Positions 41,911 through 51,026 of a stretch of DNA of 64,000 bases are shown piece by piece. Made by a program: the position numbers and the translations under genes. Position 1 is the first letter of the stretch; every line of letters begins with the position of its first letter. The notes under the pieces are model-generated. The model was not told where the DNA came from. It saw only the letters and a program-made list of their open reading frames with translations, and did no database searches. This DNA comes from CAXBCP01 sp963977005 (GTDB lineage Bacteria > Pseudomonadota > Alphaproteobacteria > MPNO01 > UBA830). The stretch spans positions 186,001-250,000 of the forward strand of contig CAXBMQ010000004.1 in assembly GCA_963977005.1 (NCBI GenBank). Direction: 5' to 3'.

Positions 41911-43410
41911 ATGCTCAAGACCGGCAAGGAACATCTCGAATGCCTGCGCGACGGGCGCGTTGTCTATATCGGCGGCGAGAAAGTCGACGATGTCACCACC
42001 CACCCGGCCTTCGCCGAAAGCGCCCGGTCCATGGCCGCGTTGTATGACATGAAGGCGGACCCGGCGAACCGTGACGAGATGTCTTTTGAAGAGAACGGCG
42101 AGCGGTTCTCGATGTACTACCTGCGCCCGAAAAACCGGGACGATCTGCGCCGGCGCATGCGGGCGCACAAGCGCATCGCGGACGAAACCTGTGGCCTGTT
42201 CGGGCGCTCGCCGGATCATGTGTCGAGCTTTGTGACCGGGCTTGCGATGAAGCCGGATGTCTTCGACAAGATCGGACCGGGTTACGGCGACAACCTGCTG
42301 GCGCATTACGATTACATGCGGCGCAACGACATTTATGCGGCCTATGCCGTCTTGCCGCCGGCGGGTGCGCGGAACCCGGAATTCTATCACCGCAAATCAC
42401 TGCCGATCCCGACGCTGAAAGTCGTCGATGAGCGTGATGACGGGCTCGTGATTTCGGGCATGAAGATGCTGGCGACCGGCGGTGTCTACGCCGATGAGCT
42501 GTGGATCGGCAACCTGCTGCCCATCGCCGAGGGACGCGAGGCGGAATCGGTTACCTGTGCGGTACCCTGCGGTGCCGAAGGCCTGACACTGTGGTCGCGC
42601 AAGCCGTTCGGTCAGGACCTGCGCAACAAGTTCGATTATCCGCTTTCGGCAAGGTTCGACGAAAGCGACGTCATGGTGCTGTGCGACAACGTGTTCGTGC
42701 CCTGGGAAAAAGTGTTCGTGCACGATAATGCCGAAATGTCGCGGGGCATTTATGTCGAGACCCCGTCCCACGCCATGGGAAATCATCAGTCCAACATCCG
42801 GTTCTGGGCGAAAATGCAGCTGATGACCGGTGTGCTCAGCCGCATCACGGAATCTTCGGGCAATAACCAGATTCCTGCCGTGGCCGACCAACTCGGCCGT
42901 ATGGCGGCGCTTGAAGCGACGCTTGGCGGGATGATTCAGGGCCAGATCGAAGGGGCCGAGGACTGGCCGCAGAAAGCCGCGGGCGGCGCTGACGACTACG
43001 TGACCATCAACCGGCGCTATATGTACGCGGCGCTGAACTGGTGCACCGAGAACCATTCGATGATTATCGAAATGCTGCGCGAACTCATGGGTGGCGGTGT
43101 GTTTCAGATGCCGGCCGATGTATCGGTGATGGGAAACCCCGAGCTGCGCGAGAAGTTCGAACAGTTCTGGCAGACCCCCTTCATGGAGAGCTTCGACCGG
43201 ATGAAACTATACCGCCTCGCCTGGGATCTGGTGGGGTCGGAGTTCGCGGGTCGGCATACGAGTTACGAGAAATTCTATGCCGGGTCGTTCTTCGTGGTGC
43301 GCAATCATTCTCACCGCGAAGCGCCGTGGGACGAATTCCATGAAATTGTCGACCGACAGCTGAACGCCATGGAAATCCCGGAAGATCTGATCCCGGGGGC
43401 GGCGGAGTAG
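41911..43410 (+). CDS. HpaB-type FADH2-dependent monooxygenase (4-hydroxyphenylacetate 3-hydroxylase family)
   Basis: 499 aa. AAGGAGA precedes the ATG. HpaB-family segments include the N-terminal ECLRDGRVVYIGGEKVDDVTTHPAF, DHVSSFVTGLAMKPDVF, the FAD/substrate loop with LVISGMKMLATGGVYADEL, and SHAMGNHQSNIRFWAKMQ. HpaB enzymes hydroxylate phenols with FADH2 supplied by a separate flavin reductase. No reductase is next door; a flavin reductase family gene lies at 59128-59808, too far for an operon. The 11-base spacing to the CoA transferase implies one transcript. Confidence 0.9.
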   Translation: MLKTGKEHLECLRDGRVVYIGGEKVDDVTTHPAFAESARSMAALYDMKADPANRDEMSFEENGERFSMYYLRPKNRDDLRRRMRAHKRIADETCGLFGRSPDHVSSFVTGLAMKPDVFDKIGPGYGDNLLAHYDYMRRNDIYAAYAVLPPAGARNPEFYHRKSLPIPTLKVVDERDDGLVISGMKMLATGGVYADELWIGNLLPIAEGREAESVTCAVPCGAEGLTLWSRKPFGQDLRNKFDYPLSARFDESDVMVLCDNVFVPWEKVFVHDNAEMSRGIYVETPSHAMGNHQSNIRFWAKMQLMTGVLSRITESSGNNQIPAVADQLGRMAALEATLGGMIQGQIEGAEDWPQKAAGGADDYVTINRRYMYAALNWCTENHSMIIEMLRELMGGGVFQMPADVSVMGNPELREKFEQFWQTPFMESFDRMKLYRLAWDLVGSEFAGRHTSYEKFYAGSFFVVRNHSHREAPWDEFHEIVDRQLNAMEIPEDLIPGAAE

Positions 43411-43417
43411 GGCGGGC

Positions 43418-43753
43418 CTATTTCCGGCGCCACGACCCGTCTGCTGACAGGAACCACGTGCCGGCCGGCGCGTTCGCGAAGATCTGCGCCGCGTAAACGG
43501 CGCCGACGGCACCGACCGTGATGTTCTGCTGGGCGGCCCGCTTCTGGTAGATATCGCGGCGCTGGGCATTGACCGTTGCGACAAGCGCGGCGGCACCCGG
43601 GACATTATTGCGGATGACGGTATATCCGTCATGACGTTCGGCCACGGCGCCGCTTGCGCGCAGTTCGTCGAGGGATGCTGCCCGAACCGGGCCGGCGCCG
43701 ATCATCGCGGTCAGGGCGAAAAACGTCAGAATAAAAGTAAGTGTGCGCATCAT
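43418..43753 (-). CDS. ydbL: YdbL family periplasmic chaperone-like protein
   Basis: 111 aa with a signal peptide ending near PVRAASLDELR. The DUF1318 pattern is visible: RASGAVAERHDGYTVIRN, VNAQRRDIYQKRAAQQNITV and the end GTWFLSADGSWRRK. Its ATG overlaps the stop of ynbE by one base (ATGA type). In E. coli the ydbH-ynbE-ydbL operon forms an inner-to-outer membrane lipid-transport bridge, with YdbL as a periplasmic chaperone limiting YnbE multimerisation. Gene order and spacing here match that operon. Confidence 0.85.
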   Translation of the reverse strand: MMRTLTFILTFFALTAMIGAGPVRAASLDELRASGAVAERHDGYTVIRNNVPGAAALVATVNAQRRDIYQKRAAQQNITVGAVGAVYAAQIFANAPAGTWFLSADGSWRRK

Positions 43754-43968
43754 CAGAACAGACCCGGATTGCTTTTGATGTCCTTTTTCGCCGATTCTTC
43801 CAATTTCACCCGGACTTCTGCGTCCAGCTTGATATTGAGATTAATGGTAATCGGTTCCTTCGGCGCGGCAACCTGAACGGTCGGCGTGCAGCCGGCAGCT
43901 GCCAGGATCCCGCAGAGGGCCGCACCTGTCAGCAGTTTTCGTGCGGTTTTCGATCTCAAAATCGGCAC
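43753..43968 (-). CDS. ynbE: YnbE-like outer-membrane lipoprotein
   Basis: 71 aa. Lipoprotein signal with lipobox LAAAGC (Cys near residue 27), then a short mature domain PKEPITINLNIKLDAEVRVKL, a beta strand that could extend the YdbH beta sheet. The size and position between ydbH and ydbL match YnbE, which in E. coli anchors the bridge in the outer membrane. It ends in overlap with ydbL. Confidence 0.85.
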   Translation of the reverse strand: MPILRSKTARKLLTGAALCGILAAAGCTPTVQVAAPKEPITINLNIKLDAEVRVKLEESAKKDIKSNPGLF

Positions 43969-43985
43969 TTGGCTTACCCTCGCGA

Positions 43986-46634
43986 TTAGCGCGCCAGCAT
44001 AGTGCGAACGATGCCCCCCGGCAACTGAAGGGCTTGCGCCAGGACCGCCGCGAGGCCATCGACATTGCCGGTCAGCGTCAGGTTAATCACGAAAGGCTGA
44101 CCGTCGCGGACCTCGGGGTTCAGGCCCTGTGTCCGCAGCAGAACGCGCCCTTCGCCCGCGGTCTCTTTCTCTATTTCGAGCGTCAGTTTTTCATACCGGA
44201 AATTTTCGAGCGCCCTGAGCATCAGGGCGACCTCTTCGCCGCCCTGCGCCAGTGCACGTTTTGCGGCCTCCGACCGGATGCGCAAAACGCCGGGCCCCGC
44301 CGCGGCGAGACGCCCGCCCGAAATCCCGACCGCGTTGCCGGCGATCTCGACCGGAATGACGCCGCTCAATCGTCCCGTCCCCGAGATGCCGTCGAGTCCG
44401 ACCGCCGACAGCAAGGCCGCAAGATCCACCTGCGCGACGTCGATTGTTGCCCGGCTGCCGGCGGCTTCGGAATCGAGTACTGTCGGCCCGATGCTGAGCG
44501 TGCCGCCCGCAAAACCGGTCCGGAACTGTCCTATCCGTACGGCGGGAATGGCGGTGGCCGCACCGTCGATCAGGGCGAATTGCAGAAACAGGTCGTTCAG
44601 GGAAATACCGGCGCCGATGCGTTTTACGCGGACGGTCTGATCGGGAGGAGTCCGTGGCGGGAGGATACGGTTGAGCCGGATGTCCGCGGACAGGCCCTGA
44701 ACCGTCGCCCCCGACGAAGCCTCTGCAAAATCGACGTTGTCGAGGCGGATGGTACCGGTCCCGTCCATGCCTTTTTTGTCCCAGACCAGCCTGGCATCGG
44801 CGCGCACCGAACCCGACAGAATGTCGATCGCGGAACCCGGACCGGACAACGAAGGGGTGAGCCCCTGAATTTCGTTTCCCCCGCGTGTGATGCGGAAACC
44901 GGGAACCGCCAGAACCGCATTTCCCCGTCCCGTCGCAAGGTCGTGCCGCCCCCGGGCGGAGGCAACGCTCGTGTCCGGCAGCACGGCTTTGGCATTGAAA
45001 TTCACGGTTTTGTCCCGAAGCGCGAAGCCGGTCTCCAGCGGCGTGGGAAGCAGAAGCGGTTTATCCCCGTCCCGCAACGATACTCGGCCGCGCATATCTC
45101 CTGTCACGCCCCGGCGGGTTTGACGGATTGCCAGATCGAAATCGTCGAACGCGGCCGATTTCGTTTTCTGTCCGACCGATACGCCCGGTGCCTGGATACG
45201 GGCGTCGATCCCGCCAGTATCGTCGATCGTTCCCGTGAGCTGAAGCGCGACAGGCGAAACGTCGATACGTGTCCGTTCCGGTGTACCGCCAAGGCTTAAC
45301 GTTGTCGCCCCGGTATCGAGCCGGAGGTGCAGGTCGGCCCGGCGGGACGTGCCGTCGCTTACGGTCAGTATCCGGGCGTGCTCGGCATTCAGGGTCATCT
45401 TCACCGGCGCGGCCACAACGCTGCCGTCGGCGTATGCTATCTGCGCCGCCGTGGCCCGGAGACCCCCGGGGAAGGCAAGGGCCAGCACACCGTCGTCCCG
45501 GCGAACCTCTATCCTGCCGTCAAGGGAAGCGTCCCCTCCGTTGACCGCCGCGGTGCCGGCTTGTTTTGCCCGCAGCGAGATAGTTCCGCCTGCCTGCACA
45601 CTGTCTTCCCCGCCCCGAACCATCACGGCGAGAGTACCGTTCACGCCGCGATAAAGGCGGTTGTGCGAACCGTTCCTGATCACAGCGTCGGCGTGGATAC
45701 CGTCGCTGCCTGCTTTGCGTAAAGCGGTTGTCAGGGCAGATAGGGACAGCGGGGCGTCGAGGTCGAAGGCAAGCGGCGATGTCGTTCCGATATTCAGCGT
45801 CGCGGCGCCGGCCGTGTCCTTCATGCCGGGCACAAAGGCAGCCAGTCTGCCAATATCGTGCGCTTCGAGGCGAATGCCGCCGCCGAGAAGCACCCGGTCC
45901 GCGGATATATCGCCGCGCGCCGACAAGCTGCCGAGCAGACTGCCATCGTCCACTTTCGCTGTGAACTCCGCAGTTACCGCCTGTGGCGCGAGGCGGGCGG
46001 TGCCCTCAATCGCAGCGGCATGCGTTTCTCCGTTAAGGTGCGTGGAAAGAGCCGCGCTCACCCGCCCGCCATATATCCCCCGGCCGTTACCCCCGGCCGC
46101 AAGAGATCCGATCGCCGAGACGACCCTCTCCGCCGCCTCGTGCCGCAGGGCAAATTTTCGCACCGTGATGTCGGGATAGGCGGGTACCTGTTCAAGCAGG
46201 GATTGAACAGTGGACGTCTGTCCGCCGGTCGTTTCACCGATTGGCAGCTTTTCCAGTTCCCGACGGGCGCCGTCGAGATCGGCGCGGAGAGCGTCGACCG
46301 TAATCCGCCTGACCGGATTCCCGGAGAGGCGTGACAGATCGAAAACCGCATCAACATTTTCGATATCGATCGCGTTGCCGAGACGGATATGCGCGAACCG
46401 GATCTGAGATGTCGACAGGGCGGTGATCTTTACGTCGGCGGTGCTGATTCCTGCGCGCTGGAGAGCAAATTCGAGGGCGGCATTCGCCAGCGATACGCGC
46501 CAGTATAAGGTGGCGGATATCCCGGCCACGAGAACCAGGCAGATCGCGCCGCCCCAACGCAGAAACATCCGTCCGCGCGCTCTTCGAACCGCCGGGTTTG
46601 CTTCCGGTTCCGGATCGTTGTTTTCGGAAACCAT
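43986..46634 (-). CDS. ydbH: YdbH, AsmA-like intermembrane lipid-transport protein
   Basis: 882 aa. An N-terminal TM anchor (GGAICLVLVAGISATLYW, about residues 30-48) is followed by a very long beta-rich periplasmic region of repeating short strands, ending in a conserved C-terminal domain. This matches YdbH (AsmA-like family), one of three E. coli bridges (YdbH, YhdP, TamB) for phospholipid transport to the outer membrane. The ynbE and ydbL genes follow directly, supporting the assignment. Only about 100 bases separate it from the upstream osmotic-stress-type genes on the same strand. Confidence 0.85.
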   Translation of the reverse strand: MVSENNDPEPEANPAVRRARGRMFLRWGGAICLVLVAGISATLYWRVSLANAALEFALQRAGISTADVKITALSTSQIRFAHIRLGNAIDIENVDAVFDLSRLSGNPVRRITVDALRADLDGARRELEKLPIGETTGGQTSTVQSLLEQVPAYPDITVRKFALRHEAAERVVSAIGSLAAGGNGRGIYGGRVSAALSTHLNGETHAAAIEGTARLAPQAVTAEFTAKVDDGSLLGSLSARGDISADRVLLGGGIRLEAHDIGRLAAFVPGMKDTAGAATLNIGTTSPLAFDLDAPLSLSALTTALRKAGSDGIHADAVIRNGSHNRLYRGVNGTLAVMVRGGEDSVQAGGTISLRAKQAGTAAVNGGDASLDGRIEVRRDDGVLALAFPGGLRATAAQIAYADGSVVAAPVKMTLNAEHARILTVSDGTSRRADLHLRLDTGATTLSLGGTPERTRIDVSPVALQLTGTIDDTGGIDARIQAPGVSVGQKTKSAAFDDFDLAIRQTRRGVTGDMRGRVSLRDGDKPLLLPTPLETGFALRDKTVNFNAKAVLPDTSVASARGRHDLATGRGNAVLAVPGFRITRGGNEIQGLTPSLSGPGSAIDILSGSVRADARLVWDKKGMDGTGTIRLDNVDFAEASSGATVQGLSADIRLNRILPPRTPPDQTVRVKRIGAGISLNDLFLQFALIDGAATAIPAVRIGQFRTGFAGGTLSIGPTVLDSEAAGSRATIDVAQVDLAALLSAVGLDGISGTGRLSGVIPVEIAGNAVGISGGRLAAAGPGVLRIRSEAAKRALAQGGEEVALMLRALENFRYEKLTLEIEKETAGEGRVLLRTQGLNPEVRDGQPFVINLTLTGNVDGLAAVLAQALQLPGGIVRTMLAR

Positions 46635-46730
46635 GCGTCGACTTTAGCGCATTCTTCCACGCGGTTCCGCATTGCTGTCGACCGAACTGGTTGTCGATGC
46701 CTTGGCCGACAACCGGTTGGCCCCGGCGGG

Positions 46731-47033
46731 CTATTTCTCGAGGGTTTTCAGAATTTCCCGCAGATACGCGCCGGCGCTGCGCCGCACCTGCTCACCGTCG
46801 GTCTCATCGTCCTTGGCGATGCGTTCTTCAAGCACGTCTTCGAAATAGTCGATGATGCTGCGATACACCCGGCGCCGCCGCCGCGGTACGTCCTCGGTCA
46901 GCAGGATCACCTGAAGCCTTTCGGTCAACGCCAGCAGGTTTGCCGGGCTGCGCTGCCAGGCCATTTTGCGTATTTTGGCGATGTCTTCGACGTCGCGGTC
47001 GACCTGATCCTCGTCAATAGCGGTACTGGTCAA
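46731..47033 (-). CDS. 100-aa charged helical protein of unknown function
   Basis: 100 aa from a TTG at 47033 with GGGAG about 8 bases upstream; no ATG or GTG fits. The sequence is very rich in Asp, Glu, Arg and Lys, predicted helical (DRDVEDIAKIRKMAWQRSP ... RRRRRVYRSIIDYFEDVLEE), without signal peptide or Cys. It begins 36 bases after the ATP-grasp gene and so belongs to that operon. It has no family I recognise. A cytosolic regulator or adaptor of the ATP-grasp protein is a guess. Confidence 0.65.
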   Translation of the reverse strand: MTSTAIDEDQVDRDVEDIAKIRKMAWQRSPANLLALTERLQVILLTEDVPRRRRRVYRSIIDYFEDVLEERIAKDDETDGEQVRRSAGAYLREILKTLEK

Positions 47034-47068
47034 AACGGCATCTCCCTGAAAAGCCTTTGGATACGAAT

Positions 47069-48022
47069 CTATGTGAGCGCCCGGCTCGCGAAATTCTCGC
47101 GCGCAAAGGCAACCCGGTCGGCAACGGTATCGAGCGGTCCGGCGTAGTTCTCGATTTTTTCGAGCCGGGACTGCAGCCCTTCGCGGTTGGCGATCTGGAT
47201 GTTGAGGCCCGGGCGGGCATTCAGTTCCAGAAGCAGTGGCCCACGCTCCTTGTCGAGAACAAGGTCGATCCCCTGATAGCCGAGATTCGTCATCTCGTAG
47301 GCGCCAGCAGCGATTTCGAGCAGCCGCGACCATTGGGGAATTTCAACACCCGAGACGGGGTTGCCGGTATCGGGGTGTTCGGTAACGATGCTGTTTTTCC
47401 AGACGGCGGTCAGGGTATGGCCGGTCGATATATCGATACCGGCGCCGATACAGCCGCGATGCAGGTTGGCCTTGCCGTCCGACATCCGTGTCGGCAGCCG
47501 CACCATCGCCATGACCGGCACGCCCTTGAAGATAATGATGCGGACGTCCGGTACGCCGCGATAGGCGATGTCCTCGAAGACGGGGTCGAACTTCACGCGG
47601 TATTCGACTAACGCGTTGTCGGGTTGACCGCCCAGACTGTAGATGCCGCTCAGAATATTGGTGACCAGGAATTTCAGGTCCTCGTCGCTGACCAGTGCGC
47701 CGTCGACCTTGCGATAAAGCCCTTCGGTCTTGCCGGTGATGACCAGGATACCTTCGCCCTGGCTGCCATTTGCCGGCTTGATGACGAAATCGGCATGCCC
47801 CGCCAGGATGTCCGGCAGAGATTTCACCTGCTGCTGGATTTCGATCATTCCATAAAGGTCGGGGACCGCAACGCCGTGTTTCAGCGCCATCTGTTTGGTC
47901 AGGGCCTTGTCGTCGACCAGCGGGTAATTGCGTCGCTCGTTATATTCCAGGATGTATCTGGCATTCCGGGCATTGATGCCCAGTACACCGTTCTGCTTGA
48001 GTGCTTTGGCGAGTCCGAACAT
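47069..48022 (-). CDS. Alpha-L-glutamate ligase-like ATP-grasp protein
   Basis: 317 aa, RimK-related ATP-grasp fold. VIKPANGSQGEGILVI is the ATP-grasp glycine-rich loop (about 95-110). Substrate and Mg contacts include VRLPTRMSDGKANLHRG and LGYQGIDLVLDKERGPLLLELNARPGLN, with the Glu/Asn Mg ligands. The ATG overlaps the stop of the 7TM gene (ATGA). The family is usually annotated from its neighbours: the inactive-transglutaminase 7TM protein and the retropepsin-like protein. It may add Glu residues to an acceptor; the acceptor is unknown. The 100-aa gene follows after 36 bases. Confidence 0.88.
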   Translation of the reverse strand: MFGLAKALKQNGVLGINARNARYILEYNERRNYPLVDDKALTKQMALKHGVAVPDLYGMIEIQQQVKSLPDILAGHADFVIKPANGSQGEGILVITGKTEGLYRKVDGALVSDEDLKFLVTNILSGIYSLGGQPDNALVEYRVKFDPVFEDIAYRGVPDVRIIIFKGVPVMAMVRLPTRMSDGKANLHRGCIGAGIDISTGHTLTAVWKNSIVTEHPDTGNPVSGVEIPQWSRLLEIAAGAYEMTNLGYQGIDLVLDKERGPLLLELNARPGLNIQIANREGLQSRLEKIENYAGPLDTVADRVAFARENFASRALT

Positions 48023-49539
48023 CAGCGTTTGCCGGCCAGGACGCGGAAGCGGGGCAGTTCGACCAGCCGGTAGCCGGAATACCGCCCAAGTGCGAGCGTT
48101 GCGGCGAGCACCAGCAGCAGGCTCTCGGGAAACACGAACACCCAGTGCCGGACGATAGCGAGATTCATCACCAGGTAGCACAGCACGGCGACGAAGAAAC
48201 TGCCCGCCGCCTGGGTCAGCGCCTCTTTCGGGCCTTTTTCGTCCCAGATGACGGTCATGCGCTCGATCGTCATCGCCAGAATGACGATCGGGAACAGGGC
48301 CACTGACAGACCGCGGTCGAAACCCAGCTTGTAGCTGAGAATACTGATAGCGGTCATCACCAGGATCACCACGATGACGACACTGGCGAGCCGGGGAACC
48401 AGAAGTAGTTTGAGCTGTTCGAGATAGAACCGGATCAGCAGTCCGACTGCCACGACGGTACTGAACAGGATCGCGCCCCACAGAAGCTGCGTTTCGCGGA
48501 ACGCGAGCGCGATCAGAACCGGCATAAACGTGCCGAACGTGCGCATCCCGACAACGTTACGCAGGATGACCAGCAGAAAAATGCCGATTGGTACCGTCAG
48601 TAGCAGCCGGTAGACCTCCTGCGTCTGCAGAGGCAGGCCGAAAACCGAAAATTCGACGAATTTGTTCTGCGCCTGTTTCTGTTTGGCCACCGTCGATTGA
48701 AGCGAATGAACGAAAACCTGCCGCACGGCAATATCGGTCTGAAGTATCCGCCCGCCCTGGATCGATGCGAGCGATGCGGTGCCCCGCCACCAGGGCAGAT
48801 GGTCCGGCGGCGTGCGGAATTCATTGGCGTCGGTATCGAAAGCCCGCCAGGAATCGGTATCGTAAACCTCGACCCAGCGTACGACCTTGGCATTCCGGCG
48901 ATCGGGGCTGAGGGCAATTCCGTTCACGAGTCGCGCCGGCATGGCCGCGACCGACATGATTTTCACACCGACTTCGGCGCGCGTCGGCGCGGCCTGTAGC
49001 AGAAGCTGTTCCGGGCCGCCGGGGCGGGGATTCTTGAGTCGCGAAAAAAGAAGGCGGACAAAGGTATCCGTATCGGCGGATTCAAGCTCGATCCTGCCGA
49101 CAATCTGGCGTGCGGCAGCAGTCTGCACCGTATTGAAGCCCGAAGGCCGTACCCTTGGCGGCGGCGCCTTTGGCGCGCCATCGCGGTTGATCGACCGGTG
49201 CAGTACCGCGCCGTAATAAATGACCTGCGTGCCCGAAGCGGCGCGTTTCGAAAAGATCGCCTGACGGTTGTCGGTCGGCGACGATGTCGCGAGGCCGAAA
49301 CCGGGCGACACATAGCTTTCATTGTATAGCGTCAGACCGGGCTGGGATTGCGGCACCATCATGGAAACCTTGACCGGTGCGCCCCTCGTTTCGATCTCCA
49401 GCCGCGTTTCTATCCGCCACGTTGCGGTGGTCTCGTTCGGAGTCAGTGGAAATTCCAGAATCAGCGCGCGGTAGGCCGTGACGACAACACCGATCAGAAC
49501 CAGCAACCCGCAAAGTATGTATAGGTGTTTCTTGTTCAT
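48022..49539 (-). CDS. Inactive transglutaminase fused to 7 transmembrane helices
   Basis: 505 aa from the ATG at 49537-49539, which overlaps the retropepsin stop (ATGA). An ATG 24 bases earlier is less likely. TM1 is near residues 4-24. A periplasmic domain of about 230 residues follows, with transglutaminase-like strands but no Cys-His-Asp triad visible. A seven-helix membrane bundle follows (from about 310), with basic loops such as FRETQLLWGAILF and LRNVVGMRTFGTFMPVL. This fusion is a known gammaproteobacterial and alphaproteobacterial type always encoded beside an ATP-grasp ligase. Together with mscS and the retropepsin it suggests osmotic envelope control. Confidence 0.9.
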   Translation of the reverse strand: MNKKHLYILCGLLVLIGVVVTAYRALILEFPLTPNETTATWRIETRLEIETRGAPVKVSMMVPQSQPGLTLYNESYVSPGFGLATSSPTDNRQAIFSKRAASGTQVIYYGAVLHRSINRDGAPKAPPPRVRPSGFNTVQTAAARQIVGRIELESADTDTFVRLLFSRLKNPRPGGPEQLLLQAAPTRAEVGVKIMSVAAMPARLVNGIALSPDRRNAKVVRWVEVYDTDSWRAFDTDANEFRTPPDHLPWWRGTASLASIQGGRILQTDIAVRQVFVHSLQSTVAKQKQAQNKFVEFSVFGLPLQTQEVYRLLLTVPIGIFLLVILRNVVGMRTFGTFMPVLIALAFRETQLLWGAILFSTVVAVGLLIRFYLEQLKLLLVPRLASVVIVVILVMTAISILSYKLGFDRGLSVALFPIVILAMTIERMTVIWDEKGPKEALTQAAGSFFVAVLCYLVMNLAIVRHWVFVFPESLLLVLAATLALGRYSGYRLVELPRFRVLAGKR

Positions 49540-50045
49540 TTTTTTCGACCTGTATTTATGCATTGCGGCGACGCTGTGTATTCCCGCGACGAATCGACGA
49601 TCGCCGTGCCCGCAAGGAAGCTGCGGCCGATCAGGATCGGCACGGAAAAACCCGATCGGTCCGCGAGCGAGACTTCGGTGATTTTATGAATGCCGCCAAG
49701 ACACATGCTGACCCGCACAACGGGGCGGTCGATACTCGGCGCCTGGTGACGTTTTATGGTCGATATTCGCAGGACCCGACGTTCAATATCGAAGGATTTG
49801 CCTTCGATATTGGTCACCTGTACCCGGACCCATTTAGCGCCATCCCGCTCGAAATGCTCTATTTTGCTGTATCCGAGAGACGACGTGTCCGCGCCCGTAT
49901 CCAGCTTCGCCCGCATCAGCAGGTCGGTCGGACCTACCCTGACATTTTCGAGGTAGCCGAAGGTCGGTAACCCGTTCGCCTGAGCAGGAAGCGCCGAAAA
50001 CACGGTTAGGGAAATGACGGCGCCAAGTATCCGGAATAGGTTCAT
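49536..50045 (-). CDS. Periplasmic retropepsin-like aspartic protease (RimK-associated Zn_protease family)
   Basis: 169 aa from the ATG at 50045, chosen because it gives a signal peptide (MNLFRILGAVISLTVFSALP, cleavage near AQANG) and has GGGGAG upstream. The catalytic motif is LDTGADTSS (D49-T50-G51), the Asp-Thr-Gly of retropepsin-like proteases; it is the family long named ATP-dependent zinc protease in databases. The C-terminus ends with the overlap into the 7TM gene. It probably cleaves or senses a periplasmic substrate, perhaps the adjacent 7TM protein. Similar proteins in Vibrio are linked to osmotic tolerance as far as I recall. Confidence 0.88.
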   Translation of the reverse strand: MNLFRILGAVISLTVFSALPAQANGLPTFGYLENVRVGPTDLLMRAKLDTGADTSSLGYSKIEHFERDGAKWVRVQVTNIEGKSFDIERRVLRISTIKRHQAPSIDRPVVRVSMCLGGIHKITEVSLADRSGFSVPILIGRSFLAGTAIVDSSREYTASPQCINTGRKK

Positions 50046-50073
50046 GTCGATTTTTTCTCCCCGGTCCGCCTGT

Positions 50074-50904
50074 CTATCGAAGCGGCCGGTGTTCAACCTC
50101 ATAGTGGATCGAAATCATCCAGTCTGCATAATTTTCTTCAGTCTTCCTGAGAGAATCGAGCGCTTCCTTGCGGAATTCGTTCTCGATCGCAGCGCCGCGT
50201 CCGGGCCAGATTCTGAATTTTATGCGCAGAAACCGCCGCCCCGATTCCAAGTCTTTTCGTCCTTCATAGTCCGGCGGGGTCATCAGGATGCCGGGATACT
50301 GATCGGCGAACCCGGCCACGATTTTCCGTATTCTGTCTTCCATCGCGGATGCCGTGTCGTCATCCGAGGATAGCGTCACATCGGCGATGCAGCGGACATA
50401 TCCGCGCGCATAGCTGATGACGTTGCCGATGGATCTGTTCGGGATATAGACCTCTGACCCCAGCGCGTTCACCAGCACCGTAAACCGCATGCCGAGACGG
50501 CGCACGATACCGGTCTGTCCGCCGATTTCGACCATATCGCCGACATCGAAAAGATCGGAAAAGATGATCGTCACACCCATCACCACGTCCTGGACGATAC
50601 CCTGCGAGCCGAAAGCGACGGCAAGCCCGATGATCGATGCGCTTGCGACATAGGCGGTCACCGAGACGCCCAGTTCGTTGAGCGTGAATCCGACGGCGGC
50701 GAAATACAACAGGAACACCGCCACACTGGATGTCAGCGTTGTGACGGTCCAGGCTTTGGAATAGCGACGGTCGATTTTCGCCGCGAGCACGCGCCTGCTT
50801 GCGGCCCGGATGACGATCACGGCCAGATGGGCAATTACCACCGCTCCGACAATAAGCCCGAGCCGGGACGTCGGATCGAGTTGCCGGAATTCTGAAAGGT
50901 CCAT
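50074..50904 (-). CDS. MscS-type mechanosensitive channel
   Basis: 276 aa with three N-terminal TM segments. The pore helix is the classical MscS form: TAYVASASIIGLAVAFGSQG, followed by VQDVVMGVTIIFSDLFDVGD and VEIGGQTGIVRRLGMRFTVL of the beta domain. The cytoplasmic cage domain follows with IPNRSIGNVISYARG. MscS channels release solutes on hypo-osmotic shock. It is the first gene of a five-gene minus-strand run leading into the retropepsin gene after 28 bases, the likely control point of the operon. Confidence 0.92.
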   Translation of the reverse strand: MDLSEFRQLDPTSRLGLIVGAVVIAHLAVIVIRAASRRVLAAKIDRRYSKAWTVTTLTSSVAVFLLYFAAVGFTLNELGVSVTAYVASASIIGLAVAFGSQGIVQDVVMGVTIIFSDLFDVGDMVEIGGQTGIVRRLGMRFTVLVNALGSEVYIPNRSIGNVISYARGYVRCIADVTLSSDDDTASAMEDRIRKIVAGFADQYPGILMTPPDYEGRKDLESGRRFLRIKFRIWPGRGAAIENEFRKEALDSLRKTEENYADWMISIHYEVEHRPLR

Positions 50905-51026
50905 CGATACGGTTCTTCTGGTGGCTGTTCCTGCCGATGACAGTCAGGCTGGCACAGGGCGCCTCCTGCGGTCAATTGACACCGGGGGGACTTTTGACAA
51001 CCGGATTGGCGCCGGGGCGGGGTCGG

